This document shows positions 36,264-48,003 of a stretch of DNA of 64,000 nt, one piece after another. Source of the stretch: Boswellia sacra (lineage: Eukaryota; Streptophyta; Magnoliopsida; Sapindales; Burseraceae). A model generated the notes under the pieces. The model was given only the letters and a program-made list of their open reading frames with translations. It was not told the origin of the DNA and did not search any database. The position numbers and the translations under genes are program-made. Position 1 is the first letter of the stretch; the number at the start of each line of letters is the position of its first letter. The stretch lies in assembly GCA_013180625.2 (NCBI GenBank), contig SNVD02014863.1, positions 1 to 64,000 on the forward strand. The letters are read 5' to 3'.

Positions 36264-38287
36264 ATGATTGTAAGTGCTGCGACAACAGAAACTGTCAATA
36301 TTATTATTAGTGAAGTGGGTGACTCATTATTTTCCATTTTGATTGACGAGTCTCGTGATGCATCAATGAAAGAGCAAATGGCCATTGTGTTATGTTATTT
36401 GGATAAGAAAGGAAATGTGGTTGAGCGTTTTATAGGTATTAAGCATGTTACTAGTACTACTGCAGTCTCACTTAAGGCATCAATTGATGAATTATTTTCT
36501 AGACATGGATTAAGCATATCTAAATTAAGAGGTCAAGGTTATGATGGAGCAAGTAATATGCAAGGTGAATTTAATGGCCTTAAAACACTTATTATGAAAG
36601 AGAATGAGTGTGCTTATTATGTTCATTGCTTTACTCATCAACTTCAATTATCTCTTGTGGAAATGGCAAAGAATCATACTCTAGTTCAAACTTTTTTTAC
36701 TAGAGTTAGTAATATTGTGAATGTTGTTAGAGCTTCATGTAAACGTCATGGTATTCTTCGAGAGAAACAAGCTATTTCAGTTGTTGAAGCACTTAACTCA
36801 GGTGATCTTTTAAGTGGGCGGGGTCTAAACCAAGAGACTATTTTGAAATGTTCAGGTGATACACATTAGGGTTCACATTATGGTACTTTAATGAGCATAT
36901 TTAACATGTTTTCATCCATAGTTGATGTACTTGATGATATTGCACAAGATAGATCGAATGTTGAACAAAGATCTGAAGCTAATATGTTGTTAGATACGGT
37001 ACAAGCTTTTGATTTTGTCTTTCTATTGCATTTGATGAAAGAGATTTTAGGATTCACAAATGGATTGTCACAAGCATTGCAAAGAAAAGATCAGGATATT
37101 GTTAATGCTATGAAGTTGGTTGGGTTATGCAACAACAATTGCAAAACATGAGAGATGAGGGGTGGGATTCTTTGTTTAATGGAGTTTCTTCTTTTTGTAT
37201 AAAACATAGCATTGATGTTCCTAACATGGATGATTCTAGCTCGAGGACGGTCACGTCGTAAAGCTCAAAAATTGACATACCTGCATCATTATCATGTTGA
37301 AAATTCTATTCTATTTTGGATATGCAACTTTCAAGAGCTTAATAGTCGTTTCAATGAGGTAAACACTGAGTTACTTCTTTGTTTAACGTGCTTATGTCCA
37401 AATGATTCATTCGTTGCTTTCAATAAACAAAAATTGATACCACTTGTTTAGTTTTATCCAAAAGAATTTTCTGCTATAGAGCTAATGGTCCTTGAGACTC
37501 AACTTGAGACTTATATTATTATGGATGTGAGTTCTAGCATTAAGTTTTCAGAATTGAATGGAATTAGTGATCTTGCAAAGAAAATGATTGAGACAAAGAA
37601 AGACCAGGTGTATCCATTGGTTTATTTATTGATGACATTAGCATTGATTCTACCAGTTGCAACTGCTGGTATAGAAAGGGTATTTTTAGCCATGAATATT
37701 GTGAAGAATCGATTACGGAATCGAATGGGAGATCGTTGGTTGAGTAATAGCTTAGTTGTATACATTGAAAAAGATGTGTTTGATAACATTGATAATGAGT
37801 GTATCATGCAGCAGTTCCAAAACATGAAAAGTCGTCGAGGGCAACTATAAATTTTTAAAATGAGGTAATCAATATCATTACTTTAGTAAGATTAGTTTTG
37901 ATTTATTCATGTATGATTTTGTTTGTATCATAATTCAACTTTAAATTTTTGGAGACAAATTATTCTTAAATTGATCTTGAGTTCTTGTTCATATTAATTC
38001 AGGCTTTGAAGAACATTTTGCCATTTCATGGTTGACTGCTCTTACAACATCTATTATGAATGGAAGCTCTTTCGTGTGCTTGTATTTCGTTAGCCTTATG
38101 AGTTATGAACTCCTTCGGTGGTTTTCCCTAAACATGTCCTGTAAGTTTCTTCAACTTGTTATGTTTTGATGCACATGTAGTATTAAATGATGCCAAGATT
38201 TTTTGTGTGTTGATTTCCCTTGTTTATTTTTATATTGTTGTTAGAAGTTATTGCCCCCACTAATTTAATTTGTTGGCTCCGTCCCTG
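36264..38287 (+). mobile_element. Degraded hAT-like transposon (ZMYM1/DUF4371 transposase) with 3' terminal repeat
   Basis: Four successive open stretches read as one decayed protein. 36264-36869 has the DUF4371-type LIDESRDASMKEQMAIVLCY, GYDGASNMQGEFNGLKTLI and YYVHCFTHQLQLSLV. 36891-37151 and 37212-37448 continue it, and 37485-37850 carries the hAT dimerisation region (LALILPVATAGIERVFLAMN, then IVKNRLRNRMGDRWL). Stops and frameshifts separate them (for example TAG at 37449-37451 and a TAG after GDTH at 36867-36869). The N-terminal TTF-type zinc finger is absent. At 38253-38287 the sequence ends ttggctccgtccctg; its reverse complement cagggacggagccaac is a typical hAT end. No matching 5' end was found, so it is probably 5'-truncated. 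Confidence 0.82.
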
Positions 38288-38314
38288 CCGTCTATGCCAG
38301 TAGTATTAGTAGAG

Positions 38315-38514
38315 AATAATGCTAGATTTACAACATTCATACAATTTAAATTTTACTACATGACTTAACAATCTAAATGATAAAAATTCACTAGAGAAGG
38401 AAAAAAACAAAAACAGATGAGGTAAGTTATATTTTCAATAGGATTTTACCACTTAAGTTATTACTTCATGTTATAGAGTTTATATTGTATGAATGTTGTT
38501 GGTCTAACATTATT
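38315..38514. repeat. MITE, family 2, copy 2
   Basis: Left arm aataatgctagatttacaac, continuing attcatacaattta, is the imperfect reverse complement of the right arm ending tggtctaacattatt. It is about 200 bp and related throughout to the element at 6774-6961. It lies about 27 bp beyond the hAT 3' end. Confidence 0.65.
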
Positions 38515-39871
38515 GATTAGTATATACTCATGTTATGAAACATGGAATAGGAACAGACCACGATGTGCTTCTGGGTTTTGTTGCTTGCATACTGAAATAT
38601 ATGTACTTCTGGCTTCCATCAACCCCAACCCAGCTTCCATCACCTTTTTCACTCTCTCTTAAGAGTCCAATAGGCAATTTGATTGATGATTAGGCAATAG
38701 AGAGTTATTCCCTACTATGAAGATGCAGCTATTAGACATTTGATGATGATAACTAATGACACTTGTGTTTTCCGGAAAATAACTGGGTTTTTTAGCTGGT
38801 TAATCTTTTTGCTTTCTAACAACTATTTACCTGAGGGGATCATTGTCCAAAACATTAAGATTTTGTAATTTTAAAAACATGCCTCTAACTTAAATATTTT
38901 CTATTATTTTTCTTCATTTAATTGTATCGCGTTGATTTGAGATGTATAATAAAAAATAGTAATTCTTAATATAGTCTTATTTATTTCCTGAAAATAAGAA
39001 GTGATAAAATTCTAGTAAAAATTAACAACACCCTTTCTTTTCATGAACCACCCGCAAGGCTTCTTTTCTTCGGCTTCGACTTAGGAGTTATTAAAAATGA
39101 TATTGCAATGGAGAGAGTCAGGTGCGTAACTATGATTTTTTTTTTTTGGACTAATTTTTTTATTAATACTCAATTTAAAATATATAAGTAAATTTTATTA
39201 TAGATATGAATTTTTATGATAAGATATGTGATTTTTTTTTATGAATTTAAATGTATGTTTTGTCTCTTTGTTATTAGAGAAAAAAATATAATCTTAATGT
39301 TTGAAAAGGAATAATGAAAAAAATATTTATCTCGTGAAGGGAAGATGCCTAACAATTACCTTTTAAAATTGTTTTACGTTTTATAAGATTTATATGCGAA
39401 AATTTTACTTTATTTATGGCACTAAAATATTGTAATATACATTCTTTTTACAATCAAATTTATTATTTTTAATGAATCACGTGGTGGTACCAAAAAGAAT
39501 AAAAAAATAAAAAATGAATAAATGAAAATTTGATTGACATTGTCATACGCTTCTTTATCTTGACTAGATGATAACTCTATGTCTACAACACTTTGATCTC
39601 CTTCCAGGTCTTCATTTGATATGCCATTCAGTTACAGTTCTCTATACAACTTCATTTGTTACCAACTTCATTTAATGCAAAGCGTTAACTCTCATAGGAA
39701 ATTCTTGCTATTATTTACTTATTTATTTTTTTTCCAATTTTGGTTTTAAGTTTATTGAGACTCTTGGTAGAACTTTGTGAGCATGATAATTAGTCACATT
39801 TATGTAGTAGCATCAGGATTGGTTTCTATGCTTAGAAGTATTTTTTATTACTCCCTAGGTTTCAAGGTCAA
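38515..39871. other. Upstream flank of copy E
   Basis: AT-rich, no gene. From about 39546 the sequence resembles the probable 5'-UTR exon region of the other copies (cttctttatcttgactagat, then ctacaacactttgatctcct). The expected donor position reads TTCAGTTACAG, so the donor is lost. Confidence 0.4.
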
Positions 39872-40061
39872 ATGGTAGCTGAACCTGTGAACGTGAATGA
39901 GTTTCAAGAATTGGCTAGGCTAACTCTTCCAAAAATATACTATGATTACGACTATCGGAGGAGAGGACCAACACACCCTGAAAGAGATTTGGAAGCATTT
40001 CACAAAATCACATAATATTGTGAAGTAATAGCTAGTAGAAGCTAGTAGATGAGTAATTTAG

Positions 40062-40250
40062 TGTTAACATTGTTGATGGTAGTTCTGGAATTTAGTAGCT
40101 TAGGGACAGTTTTGTAAAATCACTCAAATGTCTGTTATGTTTGTTACAGCTTAATTGCATATAAACTCTGCCGTGTGTAACTGCCTAGAGTAATGAATAA
40201 CAGAAAGAAAAAGTTTCCTTTTCTTGCTCCAAAATTCTCTAGTTCTAACA
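40062..40250 (+). repeat. 5' LTR of copia element 2
   Basis: 189 bp, begins TGTTAACATTG and ends TTCTAACA, directly followed by the primer-binding site TGGTATCAGAGC. Confidence 0.94.
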
Positions 40251-40347
40251 TGGTATCAGAGCTTGAGATCTAATAGGAGAATATCAAACAGATTTTCTCG
40301 GAAACTTTCAATCAAACACTAGAACATTTCTTGATTCTAGAACAGCT

Positions 40348-43300
40348 ATGAATTCTTGCTCTCACACTTCAATTCTGCCGACAGTTCTTCCTAATTCCTC
40401 AATTAAACTTCAGAGAGCAAACTATGGATCCTGGCGCACTCAAATTCTTGCTATACTCAGGGCTTTTGATCTTGAAGGATATGTCACAGGAGAGAAACCT
40501 TGTTCAGCAAAAGTAATTTCTGTTCAATCGTCTCAAAATCTTGATAAGGTATCAACTCACTTAATTATGAGTTCTTTAACTGGAAAAGAATTGATCAGTT
40601 CATTCTGAGCTGGTTATTGTCATCTATTTCTGAATCAATGTATGGAAATGTAGTTAGATGTACAACTGTAATTGAGATCTGGAATGTTCTTGAAAATTAT
40701 TCTACACAGAATCTAAGGCTAGATCTATGCATTTGAAACATCAACTTCAGAACACTAGAAAGGGATCTCTGACTATAGCTGATTACATATTGAAATTGAA
40801 AGATATTGCTAATACACTGATGGCTATTGGACATAATATTTCGGATCTGGATTTGTTATTTCATATTCTTGATGGTCTTGGACCAGAATATGATGCTATA
40901 GTAGTTAATCTTACCTCAAGAGTTGGCACTATAACATTAGAAGAAGCTCAGTATATGCTTCAAAGCTATGAAATGAGGCTGGAAAAATTTAATTCATCAC
41001 AAAGTCTTAGCTTAGATCATAGTGCCAATATAGCTGCTAGGCCATCTCAATTTGGTGGATCTAATCAGTGCACTGGTCAGAATTCTCAATACTTTAATGG
41101 AGCTAGACAAGCATCTAATCAAAGATTTAGGGGGAGAGGAAGATATAAGTTCACTAGCAGAGGTTCAAATCACTCAAATAGAGTCAAACCAGTGTGTCAA
41201 TTGTGTGGGAAGACAGGTCACACTGTGATCAAATACTATCATAGGTGTGATATAAGCTATCAAGGACCTCTAGCATCTCAGTCTTTTCAAGCCTTTAATG
41301 TGAATCAGTCATCACAGCAAGCATTTTCGAATTCTCAGTCAACTCAAGCATCTGTTGCCTCTCCATCAATTGTGCAAGATCCTGCTTGGTATCTTGACAC
41401 AGGTGCAACAGATCACATAACTTCAGATATAAGTAAACTTGCAGTAGCAGGCAAATACACAGGTCCAAAGACAGTACAAGTTGGTAATGGTACTTCCCTA
41501 CCCATTACTTATATTGGTTCTGGTTATTTACAATCTCCAAATTACTCAGCCTGTTTTAAACTTCAAAAGATTTTATTTGTGCTAGAAATTACTAAGAGTC
41601 TACTTAGTGTTTCTCAACTTCTTAAAGACAACAATATAACTGTTGAGTTTCATAATCATGGTTGTTTGATTAAGGACAAAATTACTAGCAAGATTGTGTT
41701 GGAAGGATGTCTAAGTAATGGACTGTATCAGATTGCAACAGTTTCAAATAAAGCTGTTTGTCATGCCTCAGCAAATAAAGTTCCAGCTGTTATGTCATTG
41801 TTCTCTTCATTAACACACTCTATTAGTTCAGATACTTCTGCTTTGTCAGTTGTAAGAGATCAAATTCTGTGGCATAGAAGGTTGGGCCATCCACATCTTC
41901 AAGTCATGCAAAAGTTGTCTTCAACTACTCAACTGTTCCAGTGTACAAACAAAACTGATTGTTTCTGTGAACCCTGTAAGTTTGGTAAGCAATGTCATGA
42001 TCCTTATCCTAGTTCAAATTCTAGGACAGTTTCACCACTTGACATTGTATACTCGGATCTCTGGGGTCCATCTCCAATAAAATCTGTTGAAGGATATTCA
42101 TATTATGTGAGTTTTGTGGATGATTTTAGCAGATATATATGGTTGTTTCCTCTTAAGTCCAAAGCTGAAGTGATTAATGTATTCAAGCAGTTTCCAGCAC
42201 TTGTTGAGAGACAGTTTAGTACTAAGTTGAAGTGTTTGCAGGCTGATTGAGGTGGTGAATATAGACCACTTGCCTCTTATCTCAAAGAACTGGGCATTAC
42301 CTTTAGACATCCATGTCCATATACTCACCAACAAAATAGAGTTGTGGAAAGAAAACATAGGCACATAGTCAATACTGGTCTCACATTGCTGGCTGAGGCT
42401 TCCCTGCCTCTCTTATTCTGGTGGTTTGCATTCCACACAACAGTTTTTCTTATCAATAGATTGCCATCCTCCTCTGTGAAGTCTCTTTCTCCATTTTCTG
42501 TTCTTTTTCATGTTGCTCCTAATTATAAACTGTTTAAGGTGTTTGGATGTGCTTGTTATCCTAATCTCAGGCTATATCAATCTCATAAGTTTTCCTTCCA
42601 TACATCAACCTGTGTATTTGTTGGTTACATTTCTTCACACAAAGGATATCTTTGTCTTAATTCTTCTAGCAGAATTTACATTGCTCAAAATGTGTCATTC
42701 AATGAACATGAATTTTCATTTAAGACAGGTTCCTTTCTCCACTCATCTTCCTCTACTTCAACTTCTGAAATTGTCTCTGGACCTTAGGTACTTCCTTTTC
42801 AACCAGCAATCTCTTGTCCTTCTTCTTTACCATCAAACAATACTCCTACATCACCTAGTTATTCTAATCAGTTTACGGAAACACTTAATGTTCTCCACTC
42901 CCCTGTGTTATCTAATTCAACTCCACCTGCAGAAGTTCCTAATAAGAATTCAAATTTGGCAACTCAACCCACTTCTGTTCCTTCAAACATTCATCCTATG
43001 GTTACCAGGTCTAAGGTTGGTGTCTTTAAGCCTAAAAACTATGCCTATACTGCTGATTCTACTGTCTCTTCTTCCCTTGAACCAACTAATGTATAGCAAG
43101 CTTTGTCTGATCCACACTGGTATGCTGCTATGCAAGCTGAGTTTCAAGCTTTGCAAAGCAATCAAACTTGGACACTTGTTCTACCATCTCCGGATATGAA
43201 TGTGATTGATCACAAGTGGATATTTAGAGTCAAATATAACTCAGATGGCACAATTCAGAGGTATAAAGCCAGGTTGGTAGCTAAAGGCTTTCAACAAACC

Positions 43301-44655
43301 TCTGGTATTGATTACTTTGATACCTTCAGTCCAGTCATTAAACCCTCAACTATTAGAGTCATCCTTTCTTTAGCTATTACATTAAATTGGGATATACAAT
43401 AAATAGATGTGAATAATGCTTTTCTACATGGTGAGCTTCAAGAAACTGTGTTTATGACTCAACCTGAAGGGTTTATAGACACTTCTCAGCCTACATTTGT
43501 TTGCCATCTTCATAAGTCTCTGTATGGTTTGAAGTAGGCCCCTAGAGCTTGGTTTGACAAGCTCAAAAGTGCACCGCTTCAGTGGGGATTTCAGCCATCA
43601 ATTTCATACTCTAGTTTGTTCATTTTCAAGACTGACAAAACAATAGTATTATTGTTAGTCTATGTTGATGATATTTTGATCACTGGAAGTGATAATATTC
43701 AGATTAAGAAGGTCATTTCTGATTTGAATCAAAAGTTTGCACTGAAAACACTTGGTTCTGTCAATTATTTTCTTGGATTTGAAGTTACAAGATCCAAGAA
43801 TTGTATGCTGTTAACACAGAGAAAGTATGCTGTTGATCTTTTGAAGAAGTGCAACATGCTGGAATCAAAAGCCATTCAGTCACCTATGGAAGCAAATTCA
43901 AAACTAACATTAAAAGATAGTGCAGAATTTGAACAGCCTAGTTTATATAGGAGCACAATTGGTGTCTTGCAATATTTGTCAATGACCAGGTCTGATATCT
44001 CCTATGCAATAAATAAGCTGAGTCAATTTCTGCAGTGTCCTACAGTTAAACATTGGCGAGCCTGCAAAAGGGTGCTGAGATATATTAAGGGTACTTCTCA
44101 TTATGGTCTAATCTTCAAGCTAATGCAGTCCTTAACACTCAAAGCTTATAGTGATGCTGACTGGACAAGTTCTTTGGATGACAGAAAATCCAACTCAGGG
44201 TGCTGTGTTTATCTTAGAAACAATCTGATTTCTGGTGTTCAAAGAAGCAAAAGGTTATAGCAAGATCATCCACTGAATCATAATATAGAGCCATGTCCTT
44301 TGCTGCAGCAGAGATGATTTGGTTGCAAAGTTTGCTGTCTGAAATTGGAGTCAAACTAAATGATGTTCCAGTAATGTTTTGTGACAATAAAGGAGAAGAA
44401 TCCTTGGCATCAAATCCGGTATTCCATGCTAGAACAAAGCATGTTGAAATAGATGTGTACTTCATTAGAGAAAGGGTGCTGGCAGGAAAATTAAAAGTTC
44501 AACATATTTCTACAGAACTTCAAAATGCTGATATTCTAACAAAGCCTCTAGCTGGAGTCAGATTTGAATTCCTCATAAACAAGCTCAATATTTCATCCGG
44601 AGAATGTGAAGACTTGACAGTAAAAGATGTAATTCCAAGCAATGTCAAAGTCTGA
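40348..44655 (+). pseudogene. copia 2 GAG-PR-INT-RT-RNase H polyprotein, broken
   Basis: GAG begins at the ATG at 40348; frameshifts occur near 40590 and 40715. From 40727 to about 44226 one frame persists through zinc knuckle (CQLCGKTGHTVIKY, last Cys replaced by Tyr), protease (WYLDTGATDHIT), integrase (RRLGHPHL, CFCEPCKFGKQ, YSDLWGPSP, FVDDFSRYIWLF) and RT ([26 protein letters not shown]). It is interrupted only by TGA 42248-42250, TAG 42785-42787, TAG 43094-43096, TAA 43400-43402 and TAG 43535-43537. A frameshift near 44226 and a TAA at 44281-44283 precede RNase H (MSFAAAEMIWLQSLLSEIGV, HARTKHVEIDVYFIRE). It cannot make a full product. Confidence 0.92.
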
Positions 44656-44804
44656 AGAAAGCTTGATACAAGTCTACCAGAATGCTTATCAGTAATCTTT
44701 CAAAATCCGAAGCAAGCATCAACAAAAATCTATCAGGATACTTATCAAAATCAGCAAGTTGGCTAGGATGGTTATTGGAAATCCTAGCTGCACTTGAGGG
44801 GGAC

Positions 44805-44993
44805 TGCTAACATTGTTAAGGGTAGTTCTGGAATTTAGTAGCTTAGGGACAGTTTTGTAAAATCACTCAAATGTCTGTTATGTTTGTTACAGCTTAATTG
44901 CATATATACTCTGCCGTGTGTAACTGCCTAGAGTAATGAATAACAGAAAGAAAAAGTTTCCTTTTCTTGCTCCAGAATTCTCTGGTTCTAACA
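44805..44993 (+). repeat. 3' LTR of copia element 2
   Basis: 189 bp, same length as the 5' LTR with about six substitutions, followed by the TTTAG target duplication. Confidence 0.94.
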
Positions 44994-47900
44994 TTTAGGA
45001 ATTGAACCAATGATTAAATCAGCTAATCAATCAGCTCTGTTTGTGGTCTATCAGGTTAAGGCCTAGAATTCTTGTAGATGTGAATAAAGTAGGTTTATCA
45101 ACTACAGTACTTGGTTACAAGATTTCGGCTCCAATCAATATTGCTCCAACAGCTATGCACAAGCTGGCAAATCCTGAACCTCTTGAGTAGTTCATGAATT
45201 AGCTATGGTGAAACTTCTAATATAACTAGTTGTTTCTGTGTATTTCAGGAGAAGTAGCCACAGCCAGAGCAGCAGCTGCATGTAACACGATAATGGTATT
45301 TTTTTGTTTTTTTAGGCATATTGAACTGATTTCTTTACTTAGGCTCTTAATCTTATATGTGTATTAAAATTCTCTCTTCTTATTTCATAATTTCCAGGTC
45401 TTAGCTTACCCTTCTAGCTGCACTATAGAGGGGGTTGGTGCTAGCAGCAATGCTGTTCGCTTCTATCAACTATATGTAATGCACTTGGCCATTCGTGAGC
45501 TCTTTCATTTTTCAATTAGCAAAGGCAACAATTTCTTGTGTCTCTTGCGCTATCATTGATAGGAATTTGATGGCAGCATGGCATCCTTTCTGTCAATCGG
45601 TATGCAAGCAGCGAGATATAGCAACTACGCTAGTGCAGGGAGCTGAAAGGAATGGATATAAGGCTGTTGTCTTGACTGCTGATACTCCAAGATTTGGTCG
45701 AAAGGGAGGCAGACATAAAGAACAAGTCAATTATCATCCCTGTCTCTTTCATTCTATTTGAATGCATTTGCATTTTGGTGAACTAATGTATTATGGAATG
45801 TAGATTGTGTAGAGCTGTGTCCGATAATCCAGTGACTGAAAGCATCATTACCTTCTAATATCATAAGAAATATTAATACACTTTTTGTCTCATTTTTTCA
45901 CACCCAAAAAAAAAAAAAAAAAAAAAACCATATCTTCTGAATGTTATTGAAAACTTCTGTAGATTGATTCTACCACAGCCGAAGAATTTGGAAGGCCTCT
46001 TAACGACCAAAATTGTCTCTGTGAGTGGATTCTTGTCCTTCATATTAGCAGTTTATGCTTTGCAATTGTTGGCACCATACACTTGCGATGGTCAATTGAT
46101 ATGCTGCATTTATCAGTGCCAAAGACGTGTGCCTTTTGCTCTCAATTCATATCTGATACTCAGCATCAATAGTCATTCTGTGGCAGGGATATTGGCCTCT
46201 GCTTATTTTTGCCTTTGTTTGCAGTCATAGACTAAAATCATTACATTGATTTAATGGATCTAGACTTTTGCAGGATAAAGGTTTGAGTTTAGAAGCTTTT
46301 GTTAATGAGACCGAGGATGCTTCTGTCTGTTGGGAGGCATAAACCAAAATACTTTTCCTTTTACCTCTCCCTATGTTTCTGAAATATATTTCAGTTTATT
46401 ATGGTAGTTATGTTGCTTAAGTTATCATCTGAATACTCCCTGTAAGGGTTGAGACTAAAAGAAATCAGTGGAAGCTCCTGTGTTCTATTTCTCTTGCTTT
46501 TTGTGTCAAGTGAGGTGAATACTAGAATCACGGTTTTTATAGTCTTAGCGGTTTCCACAGTATATAGGATGATTAAGATCTGCCACAAAGTTGCCAATTC
46601 TGATCAAGGGGATTCTCACTCGTGAAGATGGTAATTATAGCTCCATCTGATGGTATTCGGTATCTCCATTTTTTTTTTGGGGTGCAACATTAATTGAAAA
46701 GAGGATCTTTCTCTACCTTCACCATGGAAGACTCCAATGAACAACTCTATTTATGTGGTGATTGGTAGGATGGAATCAGATATTTACAATAGAGATTGAG
46801 TTGAACTGGAGATGCCAATCTATAACTGTTGTGGAGATGGCAAGCTCTAAATCCATACAATTCCATATTCGTAATCAAGCATTTATACTTATCCCTTCTT
46901 TGTTTTATGAAATTCCATCATAAATTAATAGATCTTCTAAATTTTGGAATTCATAGTTGAAAATGGTCTTATTTGAGTGCCATTTTAGCCCCTTTAGTAA
47001 ATTCATTACGATCCTGCTTTGTTAAAGGTTTTCAGTAATTTATGAATATAACAGTCTTGGATATTATAAGAAGTTGAATACTAACATTCCATCATTTGCA
47101 GCAACAAAAGCTGTGCAATTAGATGTTGCTGGGATTATCGTCTCCAATCATGGAGGTAGACAGCTAGATTGTGCTTCTGCCACTATTTCTGTCCTTGAAG
47201 AAGTGACTGTTAGCTTCAAACCGCCTTTAGCATTGAGTACTTCAATTTAATTTGTTTTGATAATATGAAAATACAATGCAAATACAATACGTATACTCTA
47301 CTTTTTTTTTAGCTGAAAGGTTTAGAAAAATCAGCCTGTTGAGGATTGCCTGGATGCTATCTTAATCAATTACTCTGAATTACATTTTAATAAATATGAA
47401 TAAAAGCGGCAAAATAAATCTCCCAGGCTGATGCACCAGAAGCTAATGCATTTGACACTCGCGAAGTTATTTTTTAAAGTATCCGTATTGTGAAATAATT
47501 AGTGATTTCAAGCCAGTAGAATATGCACTGGTGGCTTCTAGTTACATTAACATGGAAAGTAATCGACGAAAGTTAATATTTGTGTTACCCTGAGCTTGCA
47601 GGTAGCTCATGCTGTTGAAGGGAAAGTTCCTGTTCTAATGGATGGAGAATTCATCGAGGAACTGATGTTTTCAAGGCACTGGCTCTTGGTGCACATGCTG
47701 TTCTCGTAAGCTTTATACTGCTTCGACATTTATGTTTTCAGTTCACTTTAGAAATAAGTTAAACGTTGCCCTTACTTTCTTCGGTGTGGTGGAGACTTCT
47801 CTTGATATATAGTGATACATGTATCTGCTGGTGGGAAGGCCTGTTATCTATGGCCTGACTGTTAAGGGGGAATATGGGGTGAGACGAGTTCTTGAAATGC

Positions 47901-48003
47901 TAAAGGATGCGTTTGAGTTTCCTATGGCCCTTTCTGGTTGTCCTATCGTCAAACAGATGACCAGGAAACACGCGGTATTAGAGCGTGAGAGACTTCACTC
48001 TAA

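Larger units (their letters stand above)
40062..44993 (+). mobile_element. Ty1/copia LTR retrotransposon 2, complete but defective (4.93 kb)
   Basis: Two 189-bp LTRs (40062-40250 and 44805-44993) are flanked by the 5-bp duplication TTTAG (40057-40061 and 44994-44998). The primer-binding site TGGTATCAGAGC starts at 40251. A purine-rich tract (TTGAGGGGGA) precedes the 3' LTR. The LTRs differ at about 6 of 189 positions. It is inserted in intron 1 of oxidase copy E, in the same orientation as the gene. Short LTRs and compact size suggest an Ale/Retrofit-like lineage, a tentative call. Confidence 0.95.
39872..48003 (+). pseudogene. (S)-2-hydroxy-acid oxidase (GLO4/HAOX type), copy E, pseudogene split by a copia element
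   Basis: Exon 1 (from ATG 39872) shifts frame in the GGAEDQ region (about 39955) and its donor has become CACATAAT. Copia 2 occupies intron 1 (40062-44993). Exon 2 resumes at 45056 ([20 protein letters not shown]) but lacks its donor. Exon 5 has lost its acceptor AG (AATCG) and donor (AAGTCA) and gained a base in GRRE. The exon 7 donor is GC. Exon 8 has TGA at 46570-46572 in place of Trp. Exon 10 lost one G in MDGG. The exon 11 acceptor is CTG for CAG, and the tail HSML has become HSKAL. This is the most decayed copy of the array. Confidence 0.93.

Noticed and set aside
42510..43199. 229-codon Leu-rich ORF within copia 2
   Set aside because: It is an alternative frame of the integrase-RT region; the real frame shows family motifs.
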